Shown here in pieces: positions 8,402-16,565 of a stretch of DNA of 21,183 bases. The DNA is from Bacteriovoracaceae bacterium UBA4097 (GTDB lineage: Bacteria > Bdellovibrionota > Bacteriovoracia > Bacteriovoracales > Bacteriovoracaceae). The stretch lies in the NCBI GenBank assembly GCA_002381765.1, contig DFXX01000057.1, positions 1 through 21,183 of the forward strand, given 5' to 3'. A model generated the notes under the pieces. That model searched no databases, had not been told where the DNA came from, and saw nothing but the letters and a program-made list of their open reading frames with translations. How positions within the stretch are numbered: the first letter of the stretch is position 1; the number at the start of each line of letters is the position of its first letter. Both the position numbers and the translations under genes were made by a program.

Positions 8402-8842
8402 ATGGTCCAATATCCTAGACACTATCACGCTGAAGCTGTGGCCCATGCAGGTACGGATGAAACCTGGGAGACGGTGGCCTCAGAACATAAAACAGAGTGT
8501 TCTATTCCTGAAGCCTATGAGGGCACCGGTGAGGCATTCAGTCCCGAAGATTTTTTTCTCTTATCACTCCAAAATTGTTTTGTTGCTACCTTTAAGGTCT
8601 ATGCTGAGCATTTAAAACTTGATTACGAGAGTATCAAAGTATCAGCCGACTTAATTGTCGATATTGAGCAAGACAAGGGACCAGTGATGAAGAGAGTAGA
8701 AATGAATATCGATCTCTACGGAGTCATCGACGAAATGAAAGCTGAGAACTTTGTTAATAAAGCACTGGAAGATGGCTTTATCTTCAACTCAGTTATTACC
8801 GATGTAGAGCCGCGAATTACATTTCATGAGGGGGCGGCGTGA
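8402..8842 (+). CDS. OsmC/Ohr-family protein lacking the second redox cysteine
   Basis: The 146-residue protein has the OsmC layout: an N-terminal strand region, a central helix with LSLQNCFVATFKVYAEH (55-70), and a C-terminal helix/strand ending ITDVEPRI. OsmC/Ohr enzymes reduce organic hydroperoxides with two cysteines. Cys59 sits on the central helix, but the place where the family has its second Cys, shortly before the last strand, reads EDGFIFNS (123-130) with no Cys. The only other Cys is C33 in a different region. Peroxidase activity is therefore uncertain. The start is ATG 8402 with GGAGG at 8392-8396; longer in-frame readings run back through the tRNA and are artefacts. TTGAAT (8346-8351) and GAAAAT (8369-8374), 17 nt apart, could be its promoter. 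It overlaps the next small gene by GTGA. Confidence 0.88.
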   Translation: MVQYPRHYHAEAVAHAGTDETWETVASEHKTECSIPEAYEGTGEAFSPEDFFLLSLQNCFVATFKVYAEHLKLDYESIKVSADLIVDIEQDKGPVMKRVEMNIDLYGVIDEMKAENFVNKALEDGFIFNSVITDVEPRITFHEGAA

Positions 8843-8946
8843 AAAAGAAAAAATCTACAAATAAAAATCGCTGTTGGGCGGGATATGAACCGGTGCCGGG
8901 AAAAAAGCCCTACTCTAAAGGCTCGTGTAGAAAGATTAAAAAATAG
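8839..8946 (+). CDS. 35-residue basic micro-protein with a CWxGYEPVPG...GSC motif
   Basis: This short frame starts with GTG 8839 inside the GTGA overlap with the OsmC stop, after a purine-rich GAGGGG box (8828-8834), and ends TAG 8944-8946. The product is very basic (KKKK start, RKIKK end) around a core with C12-W-x-G-Y-E-P-V-P-G and G-S-C30. From memory, the CWxGYxxVPG...GSC core recurs in small bacterial and phage proteins or at the tails of Lys/Ala-rich proteins, without known function; I could not check this. The coupled start, the motif and the 7-nt distance to the next gene make it a real gene rather than chance. Confidence 0.65.
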   Translation: MKKKKSTNKNRCWAGYEPVPGKKPYSKGSCRKIKK

Positions 8947-8953
8947 AGGGTGG

Positions 8954-9586
8954 CTATCTTCTAAAAATATCTGGGTTACCGGCGCCTTCTCGTATGACTT
9001 CGGGTTCGCCGGTAGTGAAATCTACGATAGTTGATTGACCCACAAATTCATATTCACCGGGGTCTAGGATGAGGTCAATAAGATTTCCAAATTGGTCATC
9101 GATTAAAGCCGAATAGATGTATGCAGTCTCTTCCAGTTCTAGCATATCAGCCGTAATATGAGTACTGATGACGATTTCGTCGTGACGATCAAGGAAGGTC
9201 AGGCACAATTGTTTGGGCGGGAATCTAATCCCGACTTGATGGTCATAGCGAGAAGCCTTAAGTAGTTTGGTTACTTTTTTCTGAGCTTCAAAAATAAAAG
9301 TAAAAGAACCGGGAATGACTTTCTTCAGCAGGCTAAAAGCACTGTTGTCGATGAAGGCAATTTCCATCGCCTTCTGAAAACTCGAACAAAGAATAGTAAA
9401 GTGTTTGGTATTTTCCACATGGCGTAGTTGATAGAGTTTATCTACGCCTTTTTTATTGTAGGGATCTGCTACCACGACCCAGTTTGTTTCAGTGGGAAAA
9501 CAAACAAGCCCCCCATTTCGTAAGATTTGGGAGGCCCGAGCAAGTATTCGGTCGTCAGGATTATGTTCGACGACGTATTCAATCAT
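8954..9586 (-). CDS. YciO-like member of the Sua5/YciO/YrdC family
   Basis: The 210-residue protein has the YrdC fold throughout: GGLVCFPTETNWVV (25-38), TKHFTILC (60-67), IPGSFTFIFEAQKKV (91-105), VGIRFP (118-123) and STIVDFTTGEPEVIREGAG (185-203). YrdC/TsaC enzymes make threonylcarbamoyl-AMP for the t6A37 modification of tRNA. The sequence is closer to E. coli YciO than to TsaC: the strand after the PTET motif reads LYQLRHVENTKHFT, where TsaC has its KxR RNA/ATP-binding motif. The first Lys is missing, so t6A synthesis is not assured. It follows the DksA gene by 3 nt in one operon and faces the OsmC pair with only 7 nt between stops. Confidence 0.9.
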   Translation of the reverse strand: MIEYVVEHNPDDRILARASQILRNGGLVCFPTETNWVVVADPYNKKGVDKLYQLRHVENTKHFTILCSSFQKAMEIAFIDNSAFSLLKKVIPGSFTFIFEAQKKVTKLLKASRYDHQVGIRFPPKQLCLTFLDRHDEIVISTHITADMLELEETAYIYSALIDDQFGNLIDLILDPGEYEFVGQSTIVDFTTGEPEVIREGAGNPDIFRR

Positions 9587-9589
9587 TTT

Positions 9590-10027
9590 TTAATGTCCGT
9601 TGACACTCATTACAGTACCAAGAGATTTTGATCGGCGATCGAAGAAGTTCTGAGATTCTTCGCGCTCTGATTCTTCCTTGCAAAGAATGCACATCTCGGA
9701 GGTAGGGCGAGCGATAAGTCTGGTGAAAGTGATTGGATCTCCACATTCATCACACATACCATAATGATCTGATTCAACCTTACTTAAGGTCTTCATAATC
9801 TTTTTGTAGTAAAGACTTTCGCGGTTTGAGAAACGCATATCGGCGGCCAGGAGAATATTATCATTGGCCGAGTCAACTTCGTCCTTAGCACCCGAGATTG
9901 AATTATTCTCATACTCATGTTTCTTGAGTTGAAAATTTGAACGGATTCGCTCCGCTTCACTTAAAAGCTTGTCTCTGAGCATCTCAATTTGCTCATTAGA
10001 CAAGTGACTGTTTAGTCGAACTGTCAT
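9590..10027 (-). CDS. dksA: DksA/TraR-family RNA polymerase-binding transcription factor
   Basis: The 145-residue protein has the DksA plan: a long helical N-terminal region forming the coiled-coil finger, then a C4 zinc finger with CDECG (C92, C95) and CILC (C113, C116). The finger tip carries DEVDSA (49-54), matching the DxxDxA motif that DksA inserts into the RNA polymerase secondary channel, so it should be a true DksA-type stringent-response regulator. The start has AAGGAG (reverse strand, 10036-10041) 8 nt upstream. It is the first gene of an operon with the YciO-like gene and has its own promoter (10089-10117). Confidence 0.92.
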   Translation of the reverse strand: MTVRLNSHLSNEQIEMLRDKLLSEAERIRSNFQLKKHEYENNSISGAKDEVDSANDNILLAADMRFSNRESLYYKKIMKTLSKVESDHYGMCDECGDPITFTRLIARPTSEMCILCKEESEREESQNFFDRRSKSLGTVMSVNGH

Positions 10028-10088
10028 CCTTGGTTCTCCTTGTTACAGAGTTGTACCTGTAATTAAACTGTGTGTTTAAGTATTGAAA

Positions 10089-10117
10089 ATTAAAGCAGGG
10101 CTTCTTTTGATTGCCAA
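10089..10117 (-). promoter_or_regulatory. Sigma70-type promoter of the dksA-yciO operon
   Basis: On the minus strand, -35 TTGGCA (10112-10117, 5 of 6) is separated by exactly 17 nt from -10 TTTAAT (10089-10094, 5 of 6). Transcription would start near 10082, giving a leader of about 55 nt before the ATG at 10027. Confidence 0.6.
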
Positions 10118-10219
10118 TAGGTAGAAGTGAGCTAAACTGCTGAATTATCTAACATTTGCTTGCAGTATTGCGAGGGGGTGTAAGGTTCTGATAAAGCTTA
10201 CTAAAAAATAGGTACATGC

Positions 10220-11635
10220 ATGTTAAGTCTTAACGAAGAAAAGTTCATAAATGACGTTTTTTTGACACTCAAAAAATACATCTCTGAAAGTGCAGATGCA
10301 GACGCCATTATAAAAGTGAAGAGTCCAGAGACCTTAAAAGAAGAATTGCCTCTTCTTTCTTCTCAAGGGATCTCGCATGATGAACTGCTCTCAGAATTTA
10401 AAGCGGTTTTAGAAAATAGTGTTAAGACCATTCATCCCTTATTTCTCAACCAGCTTTTTGGTGGCTTTGATACCGCTGCTTGGGTGGGAGAGGTGGCGAG
10501 TACTCTTTTAAATCCTACCATGGCGACCTATGAGATTGCCCCCATCCTGACAGTTATTGAAAAACGTTTGGTGGCAGAGCTCTTAAAGTTAGTAGGACTA
10601 GAGAAGGGTGAAGGTATTATGGTTACCGGCGGGAGTAATGCAAATCTCCTGGGCATGCTGTGTGCTCGCACAGACTATAATCCTAGTATCAGGCAAACAG
10701 GCTTTTCCCATAATAATTTCCGAGTCTATATTTCGGCCGAGGCCCATTATTCCTTTGATAAGGCCGCCAATATCATTGGAATCGGAACTCAGAACCTTAT
10801 CCTGGTACCTAGTAATGAGAAGGGAGAGATGATTGCTGAGGAGCTGGAGAGAATCATCGCTTCCGATATTAAGGATGGCTACACTCCGATTATGGTGGGA
10901 GCAACTCTTGGGACTACTGTCTTAGGGGCCTTTGATTCATTGACTGAGATCGCCCGCATTTGTGAAAGCTATCAAGTTTGGCTCCATGTAGATGCGGCCT
11001 GGGGAGGCGGGGCCTTATTCTCCAAGTCCCATAAACATCTCACTAAGGGAATTGAGTTTGCCGATTCCATTACCTTTGACGCCCATAAAACTCTGGGTGC
11101 TCCTTTAGTGACTTCATTCTTTCTGACTAAGCATACGGGAATTCTTAAAAACACCAATCGGGGTGGAGGCTCAGAATATCTCTTTCATGAGTATGATAAT
11201 TCTGATTGGGACACTGGTACCTATTCTCTTCAGTGTGGAAGAAGGGCCGATGCTTTAAAGATCTGGCTGCTTTGGCGCTTTCACGGCACAGAGGGGCTCA
11301 TTAGAAGAACTGAGCACTTATTGAATCTCGCCCATTTTGCGACGGCCGAGATAGAGAAGAATCCTCGCTTTAAACTCTATCACTCTCATTATTTGAATGT
11401 GTGCTTCCAGGTCACCTCAAAAACTCATAAAGATCTGAGTAACTTCACCTTGAAGGTGAGAAAGGCACTGGTGGCCGAAGGCAAGGCTCTGGTAAATTAT
11501 GCTAAACGCGCAGATGGGACGGTCTTTTTTAGATTGGTCTTTCCTAATCATCAAACCACTACTGAGCACATCTCTCAGCTCTTGCAATTAATCCAAGAAA
11601 AGGCCGATAAGCTGGAACTTTCCACAGAAGAGTGA
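10220..11635 (+). CDS. PLP-dependent amino acid decarboxylase (group II, glutamate/cysteine-sulfinate/aspartate type)
   Basis: The 471-residue fold-type I PLP enzyme has all core residues: GGSNAN (137-142) for phosphate binding, H176 stacking on the cofactor (SAEAHYS), D258 in HVDAAWGG holding the pyridine nitrogen, and the Schiff-base lysine K290 in DAHKTLGAPL. The motif DTGTYSLQCGRRADALKIWLLWRFHG (starting at 331) is characteristic of the GAD/CSAD/PanP branch rather than aromatic decarboxylases. Glutamate (to GABA), aspartate (to beta-alanine) and cysteine sulfinate (to hypotaurine) are the candidate substrates; I cannot choose between them. The length fits compact bacterial members. The Shine-Dalgarno is weak (TAGG). 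The DUF2231 gene follows 34 nt downstream. Confidence 0.93.
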   Translation: MLSLNEEKFINDVFLTLKKYISESADADAIIKVKSPETLKEELPLLSSQGISHDELLSEFKAVLENSVKTIHPLFLNQLFGGFDTAAWVGEVASTLLNPTMATYEIAPILTVIEKRLVAELLKLVGLEKGEGIMVTGGSNANLLGMLCARTDYNPSIRQTGFSHNNFRVYISAEAHYSFDKAANIIGIGTQNLILVPSNEKGEMIAEELERIIASDIKDGYTPIMVGATLGTTVLGAFDSLTEIARICESYQVWLHVDAAWGGGALFSKSHKHLTKGIEFADSITFDAHKTLGAPLVTSFFLTKHTGILKNTNRGGGSEYLFHEYDNSDWDTGTYSLQCGRRADALKIWLLWRFHGTEGLIRRTEHLLNLAHFATAEIEKNPRFKLYHSHYLNVCFQVTSKTHKDLSNFTLKVRKALVAEGKALVNYAKRADGTVFFRLVFPNHQTTTEHISQLLQLIQEKADKLELSTEE

Positions 11636-11669
11636 CTATAATAAAGAAAACTCTTCCTTAGGTGGCTTC

Positions 11670-12197
11670 ATGGAAATTCCTCTTCATGCAATAGTTGTTC
11701 ATTTTCCCATCATCATTACTTTTATATTGCCGGTGTTGATTCTGGTGTTTGCCTTGATGATTAGAGCAAAGCATATGAATCCTGTGAGCTGGCTAGTGAT
11801 CGTGGGGCTCTCGATGTTTGTCACGGGAGCAGGATATTTTGCTCTCGAGACAGGTGAAACCGAAGAACATAGAGTAAAAGATATAGTCGCAAAAAATCTT
11901 GTGCACGAGCATGAAGAAGCTGGAGAGATTTTTGTTGGCTCTACCGTTTTAGTTCTGGTGGTGGGGATAGCGGCTTTTTTTATTCGTAGAGAGAATCAAT
12001 TTCAGTTGCAGATGATGGTCCTTCTTTTAAGTCTTTTGTCTGGCTACTTTGCTTATCGAAGTGGAAAGTTGGGCGGTGAGCTGGTCTATGCTCACGGGGC
12101 AGCTGAAGCTTATAAAGTTAATATTGAGCAAATGGGAATTCTTCCTACTCCTGGTCAAAACACTTCTGAATCACCATTTCCTGTTGAAGAGGAGTAG
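11670..12197 (+). CDS. DUF2231 integral membrane protein
   Basis: The 175-residue protein has four predicted membrane helices (about 8-31, 41-58, 88-105, 114-130). The family hallmarks are visible: LHAIVVHFPI at the N-terminus (H6, H11), a helix-edge HEHEEAGE segment (79-86), and GGELVYAHGAA (135-145) at the periplasmic end. Some DUF2231 proteins are thought to bind heme or act in respiratory or metal-related membranes, but the function is not established. The last 25 residues are a hydrophilic Pro/Glu-rich tail. AGGTGG at 11660-11665 precedes the ATG. It probably shares a transcript with the decarboxylase upstream and ends 2 nt from the convergent DUF486 gene. Confidence 0.85.
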   Translation: MEIPLHAIVVHFPIIITFILPVLILVFALMIRAKHMNPVSWLVIVGLSMFVTGAGYFALETGETEEHRVKDIVAKNLVHEHEEAGEIFVGSTVLVLVVGIAAFFIRRENQFQLQMMVLLLSLLSGYFAYRSGKLGGELVYAHGAAEAYKVNIEQMGILPTPGQNTSESPFPVEEE

Positions 12198-12199
12198 AG

Positions 12200-12532
12200 C
12201 TACTTTTTAAAGATAAAGTAAACGGCTCCCACTAGACAAAGTGAAGCGTAGAAGAAATTTCGACTGAGGGGCTCTTTCATAAAGACAATAGTGAAGATTG
12301 AGAAAACCACCATAGTGATGACTTCCTGAATGATTTTGAGTTGCCCGAGGTTAAAGTAACTATACCCAATACGATTGGCCGGAACCTGAAAGCAGTATTC
12401 AAAGAAGGCCACTCCCCAACTTACGGCGATAGCTATCCAGATGGGTTTACCAGATAAAGTCTTAAGATGCCCATACCAGGCATAGGTCATGAAAACATTT
12501 GAGAGTAATAAAAGGCCAATGGTCTTTAGCAT
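12200..12532 (-). CDS. DUF486 (DMT-like) small membrane protein
   Basis: The 110-residue, four-helix membrane protein has the DUF486 signature SNVFMTYAWYGHLK (11-24), then FFEYCFQVPANRIGY and the FNLGQLKIIQEVITM stretch. The family is related in shape to small drug/metabolite exporters, but no substrate is known. Start and length are exactly those of the family. It follows the TlpA-like gene by only 2 nt, so the two are co-transcribed. Confidence 0.9.
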   Translation of the reverse strand: MLKTIGLLLLSNVFMTYAWYGHLKTLSGKPIWIAIAVSWGVAFFEYCFQVPANRIGYSYFNLGQLKIIQEVITMVVFSIFTIVFMKEPLSRNFFYASLCLVGAVYFIFKK

Positions 12533-12534
12533 AA

Positions 12535-13737
12535 TTATTTTAGAAGCTCGTTTACGGTTTGATTAAATTCTTTTTTCCAGTTCTCGTAAAATTCACCAGT
12601 ACTAGGTCCGGTGAAACCGGCATGGACCTTAACCACTTGATGCTTTTTATTCAAATATACAGTGGTTGGGAAGGATTTGAAATTCTTAAGACCGGGAATC
12701 TTCTCCATGGGTTTATCAGAACTTGTGGAGCCAGCAAGTAAAAGCGGATATGGGATAGTATATTTCTTCTGAACTTTCATGAGTTGTTTCTTGGCCAGAG
12801 CTTCATTTTGGCTGAGCTCAAAGGCAAGAGCAATGATCTCTATTCCTCTGTCTTTGTTACTCTGATACCAGGGAATAAGATAGTTCATCTCATCGATACA
12901 GTTTGGGCACCAAGAGCCAAAAAACTGAATGATGACGGGTTTATTTTTAAACTTAGGATCACTTAATGATATTCCTTCTCCATTGAGGTTAGGAAAGGTG
13001 AAGCTTAAAGAGTTCAGCTGAGTTTGCTTATAGGCATCGGGGAGTTGGGCATTTTTATCAAATTTGCCTTCAATCTTAGTGATGGAGTTACTTAATAAAG
13101 ATGCCTGAAGTTTACCGTCCTTCACCGAACCTTTTAAGAGATAGTTATAGACTCCATCAAAGCTTGCGGCTTCGAATTCATTGCCTGAGATATAACCCTC
13201 TAGGTAACGGTAATCTCCGGTTGGAGTGAGAATACTTCCCGATAAATTATTTCCTTTCTGTTGAAAGACAATGACTCCCGGATCCTGGCCATTAGGAGAA
13301 TGCTCCAAGGTTACGGCCCATTTACCAGTTAGAGATAGGGCCGTTGGTTTTTTATCTGTAATAAACCTATGAGGACTTCCTGCAACACCCGTTACCGGGA
13401 GTAAAACTTTGGGATTCCGATTATGTTTTATTAAATGTCCCGAAAGCCTCGTAGCCGATTCTTGCTTTAGTTCAAGAGAGACTTCGTATGGACCTAAGGG
13501 GATGCTGACGCTTTTTCCCTGATGCTCAATATTGTCCAGAGTAATGGATTCCTCTCCATTTTTTAGTGTTCCAAGCAGTTTCTTATCTTTTTGACTGAAC
13601 TCAATGATGAAAGGAATTTTGGCGTATTTCATTTCTAACTCAAAACGCCATGGGCCATAGGGGATTGCCTCGGAGCGCACCTGAGAGCTAAGGGAAAAGA
13701 AAATGATACTAATAAGAAACCAAGTTTTTTTCATCAT
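12535..13737 (-). CDS. Exported TlpA/thioredoxin-fold oxidoreductase with two beta-rich N-terminal repeats
   Basis: The 400-residue protein begins MMKKTWFLISIIFFSLSSQVRSEA, a Sec signal peptide with likely cleavage after the SEA, so it acts in the periplasm. Two related beta-rich domains follow, about 27-105 (starting GPWRFEL) and 138-220 (starting GKWAVTL); each has the G-x-W opening and alternating strands of a lipocalin-like barrel. The C-terminal thioredoxin domain (about 240-400) has WCPNC at 276-280 and a cis-Pro at 357 (SFPTTV), so it should be redox active, in the TlpA/ResA style. The start at 13737 is chosen because GAGGGG lies 9 nt upstream and the signal peptide begins there. A longer reading to 13797 would add 20 non-signal residues across the divergent promoter region. 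Confidence 0.87.
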   Translation of the reverse strand: MMKKTWFLISIIFFSLSSQVRSEAIPYGPWRFELEMKYAKIPFIIEFSQKDKKLLGTLKNGEESITLDNIEHQGKSVSIPLGPYEVSLELKQESATRLSGHLIKHNRNPKVLLPVTGVAGSPHRFITDKKPTALSLTGKWAVTLEHSPNGQDPGVIVFQQKGNNLSGSILTPTGDYRYLEGYISGNEFEAASFDGVYNYLLKGSVKDGKLQASLLSNSITKIEGKFDKNAQLPDAYKQTQLNSLSFTFPNLNGEGISLSDPKFKNKPVIIQFFGSWCPNCIDEMNYLIPWYQSNKDRGIEIIALAFELSQNEALAKKQLMKVQKKYTIPYPLLLAGSTSSDKPMEKIPGLKNFKSFPTTVYLNKKHQVVKVHAGFTGPSTGEFYENWKKEFNQTVNELLK

Positions 13738-13804
13738 AAGCTTTAACCCCTCTGAGACATTTGGTAATATCTTGTTCCAATCACGTGAATTTGTCACCTT
13801 CGAT

Positions 13805-13809
13805 GGAGG
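13805..13809 (+). promoter_or_regulatory. Shine-Dalgarno deciding the RapA start
   Basis: GGAGG sits 5 nt before ATG 13815 and overlaps an upstream in-frame ATG (13803) that would lack any ribosome site. It fits the start MKQFIIGQRW, which aligns with the known RapA N-terminus. Confidence 0.7.
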
Positions 13810-13814
13810 AAAAG

Positions 13815-16553
13815 ATGAAGCAGTTCATCATAGGTCAGCGCTGGATCTCAGAATCTGAGCCAGAGCTGGGGTTAGGAGTGATCGTTGAAGTTGAGGGGAA
13901 GACAGTAACCTGCTTTTTTCCAGCCGCTAAGGTCGATCGTCGTTATGGGGCGCAAACCGCTCCTCTTAGAAGAATTAAGTTTTCTCAAGGGGATGAGGTT
14001 AAGGGTCAAAACGGAGAAGTTTTTCTCGTTGAAGAGGCAAGTGAGGATGATGGTCTTGTGACTTACACGGGGGCCGGCACTAGTCTCATGGAGACTCATT
14101 TGGCGGATACCTTATCTTTCTCCAAACCGGAAGAGAGACTCTTTGCGGGAAATATCGATTCTAATGAGCTATTTAAACTTCGTTACGATGTATTACTCAA
14201 TCAGAGAAAGTTATTTATTTCTCCTATCAGAGGCTTTAGTGGTCCCAGGGTTTCGCTTATCCCTCATCAGATGTATGTGGCAAGTGAAGTGGCCAAAAGG
14301 GCCCGGCCCAGAGTTCTTCTGGCCGACGAAGTGGGGCTTGGAAAAACCATTGAAGCAGGTCTCATTCTTCATCACCTGATTCTCACCGGTCGGGTAGAAA
14401 GAGCAATTATCATCGTGCCGGATTCCCTGGTGTATCAGTGGTTTGTGGAAATGCTTAGAAAGTTTCAGATGACTTTCACCACCATTAACCACGACTCTCA
14501 ACTGGAGAGAGGAGATCGTCCTTTCGAAGATGGGCAACTCTTCGTGGCTTCTTTAAAGTATCTTATGAAAGAAGACTGGCTGATGGAGCAGGTGCTGGAA
14601 TCAGACTGGGATCTCTTGGTGGTAGATGAGGCCCATCAGCTTAGATGGTCGCCGAATAATTCCTCCATGGAGTATGACTTTGTAGCGGCCCTTGCTAAAG
14701 ACACTCCCGGGGTACTCCTTCTCTCAGGAACGCCGGAAATTTTGGGACTGGCCGGTCACTATGCTCGTCTTCATCTTTTGGATTCAAATCGCTTCCATGA
14801 CTTTAATCAATTCATCGAAGAGACTACGGGTTATAAGCCAATATCCGATCTCGCCAATAAACTCATCTCTAATAAAGCTTTAAATGCTGAAGAGAAGAAA
14901 ACTCTCAAAAATAAATTGGGTCTGGATATTGAAGGGCTAGATAAAGAGAAGGCCTTGCAAATGCTGGTGGACCGTCACGGTACCGGTAGAGTGTATTTTA
15001 GAAATACCCGTAAAACTATGGCGACCTATCAGGAATTTTTTCCCAAAAGAATTTATCAGGGGTATCCACTCACACTTGGCAAAACCAAGAATCCCGAAAA
15101 GAAGATCTTTGAACTTAAGTCATCTTGGCTGGCGCAATTTGTTGAACAAAATAGAGACGCTAAGATTCTTCTTATCTGTCACGATAAGGAGCTCGTAATT
15201 GAGCTGGAGAAAGTATTAAAAGAGCAGTCAACCGCTAAGGTTGCCTTCTTTCACTCCGGCATGAATCTCATGAATCGAGACAGGCAAGCCGCTTATTTTG
15301 CAGATCCTGCAGGAGCCGATATCCTACTTTCAACCGAGATTGGCTCGGAAGGAAGAAACTTTGAATTTGCTAAGCATCTCATACTTTTCGATCTTCCCAA
15401 GCTTCCGGATCTTCTGGAGCAGAGAATTGGTCGACTCGACCGGATAGGGCAGAAGAATGATATCCATATTCACGTCCCTTACATTGAAAAATCAAGCGAT
15501 GAGATTCTTGTGCGCTGGTATAATGAAGGATTTAATGCCTTTGAATCTTCCCCTAGGGGGGCCACTGAGCTATACGCCACCATTCGTTCTGATCTCTTAG
15601 AACTTCTGCAAGCTGCTGATGAGGGAGAGTATCCTGAAAAAAAGATAAAAGAGTTTCTAATTAAGACTCAAGAAGTTCATCAGGGCATTGAGAAGAAGTT
15701 AGAGGAAGGACAGGATCAGCTAGTGGAAATCAATTCCTTTCATCACGATAAGGCCATGCAGTTTGTAAAAGAGCTTAAGGCCGTAGATGAAGCCACTGAT
15801 TTAAGACAATTCATGCTGACACTCTTTAATCAGTTAGGGGTGGAAGCCGAAGACATGGATGATCCTGACACCTTCTTGATTAGGCCAGGGGATAATATGT
15901 ACTTGCCGCACTTTCCAGGGCTCGATAATGAAGGCATGACTATTACGTTTAAGAGAGAGAATGCTCTTAAACGGGAAGATGTGACCTTCCTCACCTGGGA
16001 TCATCCCATGGTAGTGGGAATCATGGATTTTATTTCATCCAAGGAAATGGGGAACGCCACCATATCTACCTGGAGCATGGGTTCTAAGGAGCCTTTCTTA
16101 TTTGAAGGCTTTTATCTTCTTCAAAGTGTTGCTGATAAGAAACTTCAATTGGAAAAGTTCTTTCCACCAACTCCACTAAGAGTTCTCCTAAATTCTCAGA
16201 TGCAGGACTTAACCGCTAAGATGCCTAAGAAGTTTATCGATGAGAATAGCACTTCACTAAACATCGAAAAGAGAAATCAGCTAGGTGATTTACCTAAAGA
16301 TTTTATCAAAGGTTGTATCAAAAAGGGCAGAGAGCTTTGTGCTGCCAGAGCAAAGCAGTATAAGGATAAGTTTAAGGAAGACATGCTTAAGGCCATGAAT
16401 GCAGAAATAGAGCGTTTAGAAGCCTTAAGAGCGGTTAACCCTACCGTGTCGGAGACAGAGGTTCTGCTTTTGAAATACAATCGTGACAATATGTCTAAGG
16501 CCATGGATAAAGCGGAATTATCACTAGATTCATTACGACTCATTATCAATTAA
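13815..16553 (+). CDS. rapA: RapA (HepA): RNA polymerase-associated Swi2/Snf2 ATPase
   Basis: The 912-residue protein is recognisable end to end as RapA, which binds RNA polymerase and recycles it after transcription. The N-terminus IGQRWISESEPELGLG starts the tandem Tudor-like region (1-100). The Swi2/Snf2 helicase core follows: SLIPHQ (147-152), Walker A DEVGLGKT (171-178), DEAH (271-274), LLLSGTPE, then MDRHGT-type and VYFRNTRKTM segments. Motifs V/VI are LLSTEIGSEGRNF and LLEQRIGRLDRIGQ. The C-terminal spacer and Rap-specific domains continue to EALRAVNP...SLDSLRLI, as in the E. coli protein (968 residues). RapA is best known from gammaproteobacteria, so its presence here may reflect transfer or an older distribution. 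It heads a four-gene cluster. Confidence 0.96.
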   Translation: MKQFIIGQRWISESEPELGLGVIVEVEGKTVTCFFPAAKVDRRYGAQTAPLRRIKFSQGDEVKGQNGEVFLVEEASEDDGLVTYTGAGTSLMETHLADTLSFSKPEERLFAGNIDSNELFKLRYDVLLNQRKLFISPIRGFSGPRVSLIPHQMYVASEVAKRARPRVLLADEVGLGKTIEAGLILHHLILTGRVERAIIIVPDSLVYQWFVEMLRKFQMTFTTINHDSQLERGDRPFEDGQLFVASLKYLMKEDWLMEQVLESDWDLLVVDEAHQLRWSPNNSSMEYDFVAALAKDTPGVLLLSGTPEILGLAGHYARLHLLDSNRFHDFNQFIEETTGYKPISDLANKLISNKALNAEEKKTLKNKLGLDIEGLDKEKALQMLVDRHGTGRVYFRNTRKTMATYQEFFPKRIYQGYPLTLGKTKNPEKKIFELKSSWLAQFVEQNRDAKILLICHDKELVIELEKVLKEQSTAKVAFFHSGMNLMNRDRQAAYFADPAGADILLSTEIGSEGRNFEFAKHLILFDLPKLPDLLEQRIGRLDRIGQKNDIHIHVPYIEKSSDEILVRWYNEGFNAFESSPRGATELYATIRSDLLELLQAADEGEYPEKKIKEFLIKTQEVHQGIEKKLEEGQDQLVEINSFHHDKAMQFVKELKAVDEATDLRQFMLTLFNQLGVEAEDMDDPDTFLIRPGDNMYLPHFPGLDNEGMTITFKRENALKREDVTFLTWDHPMVVGIMDFISSKEMGNATISTWSMGSKEPFLFEGFYLLQSVADKKLQLEKFFPPTPLRVLLNSQMQDLTAKMPKKFIDENSTSLNIEKRNQLGDLPKDFIKGCIKKGRELCAARAKQYKDKFKEDMLKAMNAEIERLEALRAVNPTVSETEVLLLKYNRDNMSKAMDKAELSLDSLRLIIN

Positions 16554-16565
16554 GGAGATTTTTAT

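Noticed and set aside
10089..10117. Third copy of the structured element (TTAAAGCAGG and GCCAA resemble copy A)
   Set aside because: The match is short and interrupted, none of the helices or TGAACTTTT are present, and the segment is fully explained as the minus-strand dksA promoter.
13738..13797. Longer N-terminus for the TlpA-like protein
   Set aside because: The 20 extra residues are not signal-like and cover the divergent promoter area; the signal peptide and ribosome site fit 13737.
13761..13814. Longer N-terminus for RapA
   Set aside because: The RapA family starts at the (F)xxGQRWISxxE motif, and GGAGG fixes ATG 13815.
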